DNA from: Micromonospora echinospora | GTDB taxonomy: Bacteria > Actinomycetota > Actinomycetes > Mycobacteriales > Micromonosporaceae | DNA: 64,000 nt | Assembly (NCBI RefSeq): GCF_014203425.1 | Contig: NZ_JACHJC010000001.1 | Location: 124,001 to 188,000 of the forward strand | Direction: 5' to 3' | Made by a program: the position numbers and the translations under genes | Shown: one piece after another, positions 28,501-35,023 of the stretch | Layout of the letters: each line of letters starts with the position of its first letter | How positions within the stretch are numbered: position 1 is the first letter of the stretch | The notes under the pieces: generated by a model | Told to the model about the DNA's origin: nothing | Database searches by the model: none | The model's input: only the letters and a program-made list of their open reading frames with translations

Positions 28501-29131
28501 GCTCGTACGCCTCGACCGGCTCCCGCTTGCCCTTGAGCCGCAGCGGGCGCAGCGCCCGCCAGGAGGCGACGTGCCGGGTGGCCGCCGACGTCCGGGCCCC
28601 GGCGTAGACCGCGCCGACCGCGGCGGCGTCGGCCAGGCGCGCGGCGGTGTTCACCGTGTCGCCGATGACCGTGTACTCGATCGCGGCCTGGATGCCGGCG
28701 ATCACGTCGCCGGTGTTGAGGCCGACGCGCAGGCCCAGCGGCGCGCCGCCGCCCCGCTCGTCGTCGAGCACCCGCCGGACGGCCCGCTGCATGGACAACG
28801 CCGCGCGCACCGCGCGCTCGGCGTCGTCCTCGTGCGCGACCGGCGCGCCGAAGACCGCCATGATCCCGTCGCCGGTGAGCTTGTCGACGTGCCCGCCGAA
28901 CGTCTTGACCGCACCGGCCAGCGCGGCGAGCACCCGGTCGGTGACCGCGCCGACCCGTTCCGGGTCCAGGTCCTCCGACCAGGAGGTGAAGTCGGACAGG
29001 TCGCCGAAGAGCACTGTCACCACGCGGCGCTCCGCGGCGGGCAGCGTGGCGGCGGCCGGCAGCGCCGCGCCGCAGTTGTGACAGAACCGCGCCCCGGGTA
29101 CCGCTACCGTCCCGCACACCGGGCAGGTCAC
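25550..29131 (-). CDS. Class III adenylate cyclase with zinc ribbon, AAA ATPase and TPR-like region
   Basis: Large multidomain signalling protein, 1193 aa from GTG 29131. N terminus: zinc ribbon CPVCG-x10-CHNCG. Residues about 35-210: class III cyclase catalytic domain with metal-binding Asp in LFGDLSDFTSW, KLTGDGIMAVFGAP and IGDTVNTAARL (substrate-binding Lys and Asp, transition-state Asn/Arg). Then a STAND-type AAA ATPase (Walker A AEAGIGKSRF, Walker B LVIVVDDLHD) and a long helical TPR-like C-terminal half. This layout matches actinobacterial LuxR-less AcyA/Rv1358-type proteins. The GTG overlaps the MBL gene stop (29128-29130), so the two are translationally coupled; an upstream in-frame start at 29191 lies inside the MBL gene and is less likely. 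Confidence 0.9.
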   Translation of the reverse strand: MTCPVCGTVAVPGARFCHNCGAALPAAATLPAAERRVVTVLFGDLSDFTSWSEDLDPERVGAVTDRVLAALAGAVKTFGGHVDKLTGDGIMAVFGAPVAHEDDAERAVRAALSMQRAVRRVLDDERGGGAPLGLRVGLNTGDVIAGIQAAIEYTVIGDTVNTAARLADAAAVGAVYAGARTSAATRHVASWRALRPLRLKGKREPVEAYELLGLLDAPGTRSGLGDEAPFVGRETEIGRVAGRLAEVIDRGEPRVLLMTAEAGIGKSRFAAEVERLAAGYDVGAGRYAAHTGARVLSVRCAAFGERRRLAPLADLVRAAVGLPGDAATAVTRPAVEERLRRLGQRLSRLPGDPPPIAVDQLLALLGYAELPPATENGEWNAAGPPPDDEAVPTAVADLLTALAVEAPLVIVVDDLHDATAETLKALALTLNRLSGPVLVLLLGRPELVRTAGALTRVADAEVHALPPLRGADASRLLTSYLVGGRMPQADADRLLATAQGNPFYLAELVTLLMERGALTAGPGRGADVGWRLAPGSLGSRLLSRDLAAVLAARIDALPPDARSALRDAAVVGDTVPAGALEALREQRLGQDGRPAAVAAVELDRAVEELLQRRMLHRTRTGFAFATPLMREAAYAGVSKAELAERHAALARWAAPESVAETGSAPAGAFTEAARDDFVAEHVERATALADAVKLRPDAPARAVTPLGVAALGRAARRSLRSGEPALAVEYAERAAELARDGVPPADRVTHARALLQIGRPADALAFAEKIAANTGDPVTRTAALLLAGQAQQTLGDAERAERSWREALQVATDADLPTMRASAMRRLGMADFIAGRLGQASSRLAASYQVSLAARDPRGQAWSLQNLAWVTTTRGDFAGTDAVLGRAARLFAELKDPYGRAWLRGTTAFARLLAGRLREACRMARVFLPFGERVGEAWAVGTLRAVEAYATAELGDLAEADRAARRAYRDFAEVGDDWGQGFALVVRGVVARGLGEPEHAADLFTDALEYADRTNHPLLTGMAGTLRGFVALDMGDHETAEREARSVLTRVEPHNPQAPAQVAPRVLLAMARLAAGDAGTAVGLLAPVATGPANAPSLLFSRRQTMARYAAALLAHGQREQALDWAQRSITAPAEDVRSQVVARLVLAEALDACGRRAEALASAEEAVRLAYATEQRSERMVADALRVRLSGG

Positions 29132-29922
29132 GGCTGCTTCACCCCGAGGTGTTCGAGCTGGGCGCGGACGGACCACTCGGCGGCCCACCACAGCGACCTG
29201 TCGACGTCGGCGTAGACCACGGCGACCACCTCGGGCGCGGTGGTGGCGCCCGCGGCCACGGCGGCGCGCACCTGGTCCAGCCGGGCCCGCCGGTGGGCCA
29301 GGTAGAAGTCGGCCGCGACGCCGCAGTCGGCGAGCGCCGGGCCGTGGCCCGGCAGCACCGGGATCTCCCGGTACGTGGAGAGCAGTTCCAGGCTCGACAG
29401 GTAGTCCCCGAGGTGCCCGTCGGGGTGGGCGACCACCGTGGTGCCCCGGCCGAGGATCGTGTCGCCGGTCAGCACCACCCGATCGCCGTCGTGCTCCGCC
29501 AGGAGGCAGACCGAGTCGGCGGTGTGCCCGGGGGTGGGCAGCAGCCGCAGGCCGAGCCCCAGGTCGAGGCGCGTGTCGGCGGTGAGCGGCTCACCCCCGG
29601 CGGTGTGTGCCGGGTCGGCGGCCAGCACCGGCACGTCGCCGAGCAGCTCACGCAGCCGGGGCGCGCCGTCGGTGTGGTCGGGGTGCCCGTGCGTGATCAG
29701 CACGCACCCGATGCCCCCCTGCGCCGCGATCGCGGCCAGGTGCCCCTCGTCGGCCGGTCCCGGGTCGACCACCAGGGCCGGCGCGTCCGGCCCGGCCCGC
29801 AGCACCCACGTGTTGGTGCCGTCGAGCGTCATCGGCCCCGGGTTCGGCGCGCGCAACAGCGTCACCCACCCCGGCAGTTCCTCCGCAAGCGCCCCCGCGG
29901 CCCCGGACATACGCCCACCCAT
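29128..29922 (-). CDS. Metallo-beta-lactamase-fold hydrolase
   Basis: MBL-fold hydrolase of 264 aa, ortholog by position of M. tuberculosis Rv3677c. Metal-binding motifs: ITHGHPDHTDGAP, LPTPGHTADSVCL, LTGDTILGRGTT and LPGHGPAL; the C-terminal helical part HRRARLDQVRAAV matches the LACTB2-like subgroup, which includes nucleases and thioesterases, so substrate is open. Alternative ATG at 29910 would remove four residues. It is followed directly by the cyclase gene with a GTGA overlap and preceded by ridA across an inverted-repeat element. Confidence 0.88.
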   Translation of the reverse strand: MGGRMSGAAGALAEELPGWVTLLRAPNPGPMTLDGTNTWVLRAGPDAPALVVDPGPADEGHLAAIAAQGGIGCVLITHGHPDHTDGAPRLRELLGDVPVLAADPAHTAGGEPLTADTRLDLGLGLRLLPTPGHTADSVCLLAEHDGDRVVLTGDTILGRGTTVVAHPDGHLGDYLSSLELLSTYREIPVLPGHGPALADCGVAADFYLAHRRARLDQVRAAVAAGATTAPEVVAVVYADVDRSLWWAAEWSVRAQLEHLGVKQP

Positions 29923-29953
29923 GGCAGCGATCGTACGACTCCCCCGGCCACTC

Positions 29954-30031
29954 CCCGCGATCTTGCAGCTCCCGCCGCTGGTTTGTCCCCGTCTGGGGCT
30001 TCTTTCAGGGCGGCAACCGCAAGATCGCGGG
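29954..30031. repeat. 78-bp inverted-repeat element ending in CCCGCGATCTTGC
   Basis: Perfect 13-bp terminal inverted repeats CCCGCGATCTTGC (29954-29966) and GCAAGATCGCGGG (30019-30031) enclose about 52 bp. It occupies the ridA-MBL gap. A second element with GATCTTG in its ends is at 38925-38998, so both may belong to one non-coding, MITE-like or terminator family. Confidence 0.7.
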
Positions 30032-30042
30032 CTGGCGTGGGG

Positions 30043-30504
30043 TCAGGCGACCTCGACGATCAGCTCTACCTCGACCGGGGCGTCGAGGGGGAGTTCGGCC
30101 ACGCCCACCGCGCTGCGGGCGTGGCGGCCGGCCTCGCCGAACACGGCGCCGAACAGGTCCGAGGCCCCGTTGATCACGCCGGGCTGGCCGGTGAAGCCGG
30201 ACGCGCTGGCCACGAATCCGGTCAGCTTCACGACCTTCACCACGTTCTCCAGCCCGACCAGCGCGTCGATCGCGGCGAGCGCGTTCAGCGCGCACCGCTG
30301 CGCCAGGTCCTTCGCCTGCTCGGCGGAGACGCCGTTGCCGACCTTGCCGGTGGCGAGCAGCTTGCCCTCGGCCATCGGAAGCTGGCCGGAGACGTAGACG
30401 TGCTGCCCGGACTGGACGGCCGGCACGTAGCTGGCCACCGGCGGCACCACCTCGGGCAGTTCGAGGCCGAGCTCGGCGAGCTTCGCGTGGGGTCCGTTGC
30501 TCAT
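30043..30504 (-). CDS. ridA: RidA/YjgF-family protein (enamine/imine deaminase type)
   Basis: A 153-aa RidA-superfamily protein. Motifs: VQSGQHVYVSGQLPM, CALNALAAIDALVGLENVVKVVKLTGFV and ARSAVGVAELPLDAPVEVELIVEVA. The Arg that binds the substrate carboxylate in archetypal RidA aligns with HARSAVG, so imine deamination is plausible. Start ATG 30504; the frame extends upstream but overlaps the DUF4177 gene. Order DUF4177-ridA-MBL equals Rv3678A-Rv3678c-Rv3677c. The DUF4177 stop is 5 nt upstream. Confidence 0.9.
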   Translation of the reverse strand: MSNGPHAKLAELGLELPEVVPPVASYVPAVQSGQHVYVSGQLPMAEGKLLATGKVGNGVSAEQAKDLAQRCALNALAAIDALVGLENVVKVVKLTGFVASASGFTGQPGVINGASDLFGAVFGEAGRHARSAVGVAELPLDAPVEVELIVEVA

Positions 30505-30509
30505 GCGGC

Positions 30510-30665
30510 TCAGCCCTTCGGGCGCTTCAGGTACGCGACGAGCTGCTCCGGGTTCGGGCCGGGCACCACCGAGACCAGTTCCCAGCCGTCCTCGCCCCAG
30601 TTGTCGAGGATCTGCTTGGTCGCGTGGACCAGCAGCGGCACCGTGGCGTATTCCCACTTCTGCAT
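30510..30665 (-). CDS. DUF4177 small protein
   Basis: A 51-aa protein starting MQKWEYATVPLLVH and containing the DUF4177 core ILDNWGEDGWELVSVVPG. Function unknown. Its ATG 30665 is conserved in the family although only a weak GGGAG lies upstream. It is immediately followed by ridA, as in mycobacteria (Rv3678A), which supports it being real despite its size. Confidence 0.85.
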   Translation of the reverse strand: MQKWEYATVPLLVHATKQILDNWGEDGWELVSVVPGPNPEQLVAYLKRPKG

Positions 30666-30727
30666 CGGAGGAGGGCTCCCTTGCCTGACTTGGACTTCGG
30701 TCAGGCACAGCCTACGGTCCGCCGTCG

Positions 30728-31174
30728 TCACCGGGACGCGGGACGCGGCTCCGGCGCGGACGGCGGCTCGCCGCACGGGCCCTCGTGCTCGAAGCGCTGC
30801 GGACACCGGCTGCGGTCGGGCAGCAGCAGGTCGCAGAAGACCCGGTGCCTGTTGTTCTGGTCGTCGGTGGTGGAGACGGTGGTCTCGCCCGCGTCCAGCT
30901 CCACCAGGAAGCCCAGCGAGGTGGCCACGGTGCCGGCGAGCGCGGTGGCCGCGGCGAGGTCGGGCACCCGGACCGGCAGGTGGATGACGTAGCCGGGCTC
31001 GTCCTCCTCCCGCCCCTTAGCGCCGGGGCGGGACAGCGTCCGGACCACCTCGACCGGAAGGCGGTACGACCGCTCGTTGAACGAGGCGCCCTCGCCGGGC
31101 GCATCGGCGTCGCCGGGCCGTCCGGACCGGTCACCGGGGAACTGGGCTCGGGGGGTGTTCTCCGCGTCGCGCAT
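30728..31174 (-). CDS. Hypothetical protein with C-terminal Cys/His cluster
   Basis: A 148-aa protein I do not recognise. The first 30 residues are Pro/Gly/Asp-rich; the middle (PEVVRTLS, GYVIHLPVRVPDL, TALAGTVATSLGFLVEL) looks like a small alpha/beta fold; the end has FCDLLLPDRSRCPQRFEHEGPC, a possible metal site. ATG 31174 is chosen because it has a good ribosome site (CCCGGAGGCGACGC); in-frame starts further upstream lack one. It is divergent from the gene at 31.5 kb. Confidence 0.65.
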   Translation of the reverse strand: MRDAENTPRAQFPGDRSGRPGDADAPGEGASFNERSYRLPVEVVRTLSRPGAKGREEDEPGYVIHLPVRVPDLAAATALAGTVATSLGFLVELDAGETTVSTTDDQNNRHRVFCDLLLPDRSRCPQRFEHEGPCGEPPSAPEPRPASR

Positions 31175-31510
31175 GCGTCGCCTCCGGGCGTCGTACCTGT
31201 TCACTGACACCGCCATCCGCCTCGGCGTCGTCCGGCGGGTCCGGCTCTCCGTGTCGGGACGAACGTAGGACCTCCAACCAGTCCCGGCAACGGGACGCGC
31301 ACGCTTCGTCACGCCCAGTCACATATGCGACACAAGCCTGGTCCGGAACGCGACGGCGAACTCACCTCCGGCGGGTGTGTACGCGGGGCTGGCAAGCGCC
31401 CCGCCGACCGCTACCCTTCCGGACTGGGCACGCGCGGACGCGCGCCCGACCACCTCGACCCGTGCCCGTCGCCTGGGGCGGCGACGGGAGCCGCAACCCG
31501 GGGGAGACAG
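31175..31510. promoter_or_regulatory. Divergent intergenic region
   Basis: 336 bp between two divergent genes. On the plus side TACCCT at 31412-31417 could be a -10 box, giving a leader of about 85 nt. A small stem GCGGGGC/GCCCCGC (31383-31389, 31398-31404) precedes it. No known RNA element or convincing ORF was seen. Confidence 0.4.
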
Positions 31511-32098
31511 ATGACCCAACCGCCCGCCGGTGGCGACACCGGCATACCCGGCGACCCGCATTCACAGTCACCGCCCGACGGCGGCACACCGTCGGGCTCC
31601 CTTCCCGCCGCCGGGCCACCGGGCCATCCGCCCGGTCCGCCGGGCGGCCAGCCACGCAAGCGATCGGCCCTGCTGATCGCCTCCCTGGTGCTGGCCGCCG
31701 CGGTCCTGCTCTGCGGCGGTGGGGGCACTGCCGCGTTCCTCGTCCTGCGCGACACCGAGGACGGCCAGGGAGCGAAGGAGCCGCAGGTCGCGGTGGACGG
31801 TTTCCTCAAGGCCGTCTATCAGGAGCGGGACGCCGAGAAGGCGGCCACGTTCGTCTGCTCGGCCGCACGCGACGACGAGAAGATCATCGCCAAGGTCGCC
31901 GAGGTCCAGAAGTACGCCGGGCAGTACCAGAACCCCCGGTTCCGCTGGAGCAACCCGACCGTCGACAACCAGACCGGGGACCGGGCCACGGTCTCCGCCC
32001 GGGTGACCATGACCACCGCCGACGAGAAGGTCGCCGAGCAGTCCCTGCGCTTCACGGTGGTGCGGAAGACGGGATGGTGGGTCTGCGAGGTCGGCTGA
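31511..32098 (+). CDS. Pro-rich single-pass membrane protein (Rv0361-like)
   Basis: A 195-aa protein: Pro/Gly-rich N terminus (1-48), one membrane helix (about 52-76, LLIASLVLAAAVLLCGGGG) and an outward domain of about 110 residues resembling the Rv0361/DUF4878 lumazine-like fold (VDGFLKAVYQERDAEKAATFVCSAARDD ends, TVDNQTGDRATVSARVTM, GWWVCEV). Two cysteines may form a disulfide. ATG 31511 follows GGGGGAGACAG; the longer upstream frame is low-complexity. Function unknown. It precedes the ArsA-like genes. Confidence 0.75.
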   Translation: MTQPPAGGDTGIPGDPHSQSPPDGGTPSGSLPAAGPPGHPPGPPGGQPRKRSALLIASLVLAAAVLLCGGGGTAAFLVLRDTEDGQGAKEPQVAVDGFLKAVYQERDAEKAATFVCSAARDDEKIIAKVAEVQKYAGQYQNPRFRWSNPTVDNQTGDRATVSARVTMTTADEKVAEQSLRFTVVRKTGWWVCEVG

Positions 32099-32112
32099 TC
32101 CGGCCGGCTGGT

Positions 32113-32118
32113 TAGGCT
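32113..32118 (+). promoter_or_regulatory. -10-like TAGGCT of first ArsA-like gene
   Basis: TAGGCT, then exactly 6 nt, then GTG 32125. No -35 was recognised. Confidence 0.45.
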
Positions 32119-32124
32119 CGACGG

Positions 32125-33099
32125 GTGGCAGCGAGTGAGCAGCCGGCCGAGTCCGCCGGCAGATGGCCGGCCCGCCTGCATGTGGTGACCGGCAAGGGCG
32201 GCACAGGCAAGACCAGCGTGGCCGCCGCGCTGGCCCTCGGCTTGGCCACCGAGGGCCGGCGCACCCTGCTGGTCGAGGTGGAGGGCCGGCAGGGCATCGC
32301 CCAGCTCTTCGGCACCGACCCGCTGCCGTACGAGGAACGGCACCTCGCCGACGCGCCCGGCGGCGGTGAGGTGCGGGCGCTGGCGGTCGACGCCGAGGCG
32401 GCGCTCCTCGAATACCTGGACATGTTCTACAAGCTCGGCGCGGCCGGCCGGGCGCTGCGCAAGCTCGGCGCGATCGACTTCGCCACCACGATCGCGCCGG
32501 GCCTGCGCGACGTGCTGCTCACCGGCAAGGTCAAGGAGGCGACCACCCGCACGAGCGGCTCGCGCCGGACGTACGACGCGGTCGTGCTGGACGCGCCGCC
32601 GACCGGACGCATCGGCCGCTTCCTGAACGTGACAGCGGAGACCGCCCGGCTGGCCAAGGTCGGCCCGATCAAGACCCAGAGCGAGGGCGTCTCCGCGCTG
32701 CTCCGGTCGCCGATGACAGCTGTGCACGTGGTCACGCTGCTGGAGGAGATGCCCGTCCAGGAGACGCTCGACGCGGTCGCTGAGCTGACCCAGCTCGGCT
32801 TTCCGGTCGGCCGGGTGATCGTGAACGGCGTCCGCCCGCCGGTGCCGGCCGGCCGGGCCGTGACCGCGGCCGAGCTGAAGCGCGGGCTGGCCGCCGCCGG
32901 CCTGCCGACCGACGGCCCGACCGTGGCCGGGCTCGTCGAGGAGGCCAACGACCAGCGGGTACGCCGGGAGCTGGAGGACTCGCTCCGGGGCGACCTGGTG
33001 GAGCTGGGCCTGCCCATGATCGAACTGCCGCTGCTGCCCGGAGGAGTCGACCGGGCCGGGTTGGAGACGTTCGCCGAGACCCTCGTCCGGGCGGATTGA
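32125..33099 (+). CDS. ArsA/GET3-like ATPase (Rv3679-type)
   Basis: Deviant Walker A P-loop ATPase of 324 aa: GKGGTGKTSVAAALA, switch regions LVEVEGRQGIAQLF and VVLDAPPTGRIGRFLN. It matches the first of the paired ArsA-like ATPases encoded beside whiB4 in mycobacteria (Rv3679), which form a hetero-complex linked to envelope and redox/drug sensitivity; arsenite transport is not implied as no arsenite Cys motif is present. GTG 32125 has a -10 box at leaderless distance. The partner gene follows after 57 nt. Confidence 0.9.
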   Translation: MAASEQPAESAGRWPARLHVVTGKGGTGKTSVAAALALGLATEGRRTLLVEVEGRQGIAQLFGTDPLPYEERHLADAPGGGEVRALAVDAEAALLEYLDMFYKLGAAGRALRKLGAIDFATTIAPGLRDVLLTGKVKEATTRTSGSRRTYDAVVLDAPPTGRIGRFLNVTAETARLAKVGPIKTQSEGVSALLRSPMTAVHVVTLLEEMPVQETLDAVAELTQLGFPVGRVIVNGVRPPVPAGRAVTAAELKRGLAAAGLPTDGPTVAGLVEEANDQRVRRELEDSLRGDLVELGLPMIELPLLPGGVDRAGLETFAETLVRAD

Positions 33100-33144
33100 C
33101 TCACACCTGCGACCGGCACGGAGCAGAGTGCCCCTCGGGACCGA

Positions 33145-33150
33145 TACGCT
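33145..33150 (+). promoter_or_regulatory. -10-like TACGCT of second ArsA-like gene
   Basis: TACGCT, then exactly 6 nt, then GTG 33157. No good -35. Confidence 0.4.
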
Positions 33151-33156
33151 CGATTG

Positions 33157-34302
33157 GTGCCTTCCGAAGACGCGGCGCCTCCGCTTGACGTCGACCAGAT
33201 CCTCGCCGACGACGGCGTACGGATCGTGGTCTGCTGCGGGGCGGGCGGCGTAGGCAAGACGACCACCGCGGCGGCGCTGGCGCTGCGCGCGGCCGAGCGG
33301 CACGGCCGCCGGACCGTGGTGCTCACCATCGACCCGGCCCGCCGGCTGGCGCAGTCGCTCGGCCTGACCGAGCTGGACAACACACCCCGCCAGGTCAAGG
33401 GCATCGACGTCGAGGCCAGCGGCGGTGAACTGCACGCCATGATGCTCGACATGAAGCGCACGTTCGACGACGTGGTGCTCCAGCACACCGACCCGGCGAA
33501 GGCGGCGGAGATCTTCGCCAACCCGTTCTACCAGGCCATGAGTTCCACCTTCGCCGGCACGCAGGAGTACATGGCGATGGAGAAGCTGGGCCAGTTGCAC
33601 GCCCGGGGCGAGTGGGACCTGATCGTCGTGGACACGCCCCCGTCGCGGTCCGCGCTCGACTTCCTGGACGCTCCGGCCCGCCTGTCCCGGTTCCTGGACG
33701 GCCGCATGCTGCGGCTGCTGCTGGCCCCGGCGCGCAGCGGCGGGCGCAGCATGTTCAACCTGGTGACGGCGAGCTTCGGGATGTTCTCCAAGGTGGTGCA
33801 GAAGGTGCTCGGCGCCCAACTGCTCACCGACCTGTCCGGCTTCGTCGCGGCCCTCGACTCGATGTTCGGCGGGTTCCGGCAGCGGGCCGAGCAGACGTAC
33901 CGGATCCTGCAGGCCCGGGAGACGGCGTTCCTGCTGGTCGCGGCACCGGAGCCGGACGCGGTCCGGGAGGCCGCGTACTTCGCTGGTCGCCTGCGGGAAG
34001 AGCAGATGCCGCTGGCCGGGCTGGTGCTCAACCGGGTGCACCGGCCGACGGCGGACCTGTCCGCGGCGGAGAGCCTGGCCGCCGCGGAGCGGCTGGCCGC
34101 GGAGGGCGGGCACGAGGGCACCGTCGAGGTGCTGCGCGCGCACGCCGCGCTGGCCCAGCAGGCGGTACGCGAGGAGCAGGTGGCGGCCCGGTTCACCGAG
34201 GCGTTCCCGGCGGTGCCGGCGGTGTCGGTGGCCGCGCAGCCCGCCGACGTGCACGACGTCGACGGGCTGCGGACGATCGGCGAGGCGATCAGCCGGCGCT
34301 GA
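33157..34302 (+). CDS. ArsA/GET3-like ATPase (Rv3680-type)
   Basis: Second member of the ATPase pair, 381 aa. Walker A is GAGGVGKTTTAAA, followed by VVLTIDPARRLAQSLGL and VVDTPPSRSALDFLDAP, with the long insert MKRTFDDVVLQHTDPAKA and a hydrophobic/Met-rich region LAPARSGGRSMFNLVTASFG typical of the Rv3680 group. GTG 33157 is preferred over TTG 33154. Sequence-similar but distinct from its neighbour; the two probably assemble together. Order ATPase-ATPase-whiB-ponA is that of Rv3679-Rv3682. Confidence 0.9.
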   Translation: MPSEDAAPPLDVDQILADDGVRIVVCCGAGGVGKTTTAAALALRAAERHGRRTVVLTIDPARRLAQSLGLTELDNTPRQVKGIDVEASGGELHAMMLDMKRTFDDVVLQHTDPAKAAEIFANPFYQAMSSTFAGTQEYMAMEKLGQLHARGEWDLIVVDTPPSRSALDFLDAPARLSRFLDGRMLRLLLAPARSGGRSMFNLVTASFGMFSKVVQKVLGAQLLTDLSGFVAALDSMFGGFRQRAEQTYRILQARETAFLLVAAPEPDAVREAAYFAGRLREEQMPLAGLVLNRVHRPTADLSAAESLAAAERLAAEGGHEGTVEVLRAHAALAQQAVREEQVAARFTEAFPAVPAVSVAAQPADVHDVDGLRTIGEAISRR

Positions 34303-34310
34303 CCGGGCGG

Positions 34311-34631
34311 TCAGGTGGCAGTGGTCACCAGGACCTTGTCCTTACCGGCCTTCTCCTTGGCGTTCTTCTTCATGGCCGCCTCGAACATCTTGCGCCAGCT
34401 GGTCACCTGCGGGTGACGGCGCAGCAACGCACGGCGCTCGCGTTCGGTCATGCCACCCCACACACCGAACTCGATCCGGTTGTCGAGCGCGTCGGCCAGG
34501 CACTCGTACCGAACTGGGCAGCTCCGGCAGATCCTCTTCGCCACGTTCTGTTCGGCGCCCTGTACGAACAACGCGTCCGGGTCTCCGTTCTGACATGCCG
34601 CCAGTGACGGCCAGTCAGTGATCATGCCCAT
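34311..34631 (-). CDS. whiB4: WhiB-family iron-sulfur transcription factor (WhiB4-like)
   Basis: A 106-aa Wbl protein. Four cluster-ligating cysteines: Cys13 (LAACQNG), then ICRSCPVRYEC in the C-x2-C-x5-C pattern; then the FGVWGGMTERERRALLRR turn and a basic AT-hook-like tail (MKKNAKEKAGKDK). Position between the ArsA-like pair and the penicillin-binding protein gene, on the opposite strand to both, equals Rv3681c (whiB4), a redox sensor. ATG 34631 has a purine-rich site (AAGGGGGG) upstream; ATG 34625 is an alternative. Confidence 0.92.
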   Translation of the reverse strand: MGMITDWPSLAACQNGDPDALFVQGAEQNVAKRICRSCPVRYECLADALDNRIEFGVWGGMTERERRALLRRHPQVTSWRKMFEAAMKKNAKEKAGKDKVLVTTAT

Positions 34632-35011
34632 CTGTACACGTCCCCCCTTGCAGTACCTACCGACTTCGTGCGAGCAGCCCTCGAACTCCCCCCGGTCGTT
34701 CGCGCCGGCCTCCCCAGGGCGGCACAAACGACGCATGGCTGCCTTCGCCGCCACCATCATGCTGTGTAGTCGCCCGATTACGCAACGTTGTCGGCGAAAT
34801 CCATCATTCCGGACACTCCCGGCTTCCCGGGCTTTCGCCCGCGTCTACCCCGCCCGGGTACGTGAAAACGCTGCGCCCCTCCCAGACTTCGGACAGACTT
34901 CCGCCGGATCTCACGCAACCTCGGACCAGGGCTCGTGCGTTTAGCACAACGAGGCCGGCGCATGCAGGAAATGGGGAAAGTTCCCCGCGCGCCCGCCGAT
35001 CCCTGCTCGCG
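34632..35011. promoter_or_regulatory. whiB-ponA divergent intergenic region
   Basis: About 390 bp between divergent whiB and ponA. The whiB leader carries a G-rich ribosome site. Composition is less GC-rich than the genes. I could not fix a whiB promoter, and no recognised structured RNA was seen. Confidence 0.4.
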
Positions 35012-35017
35012 TACCCT
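35012..35017 (+). promoter_or_regulatory. -10-like TACCCT of ponA
   Basis: TACCCT followed by exactly 6 nt and GTG 35024. Confidence 0.45.
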
Positions 35018-35023
35018 GTCGAG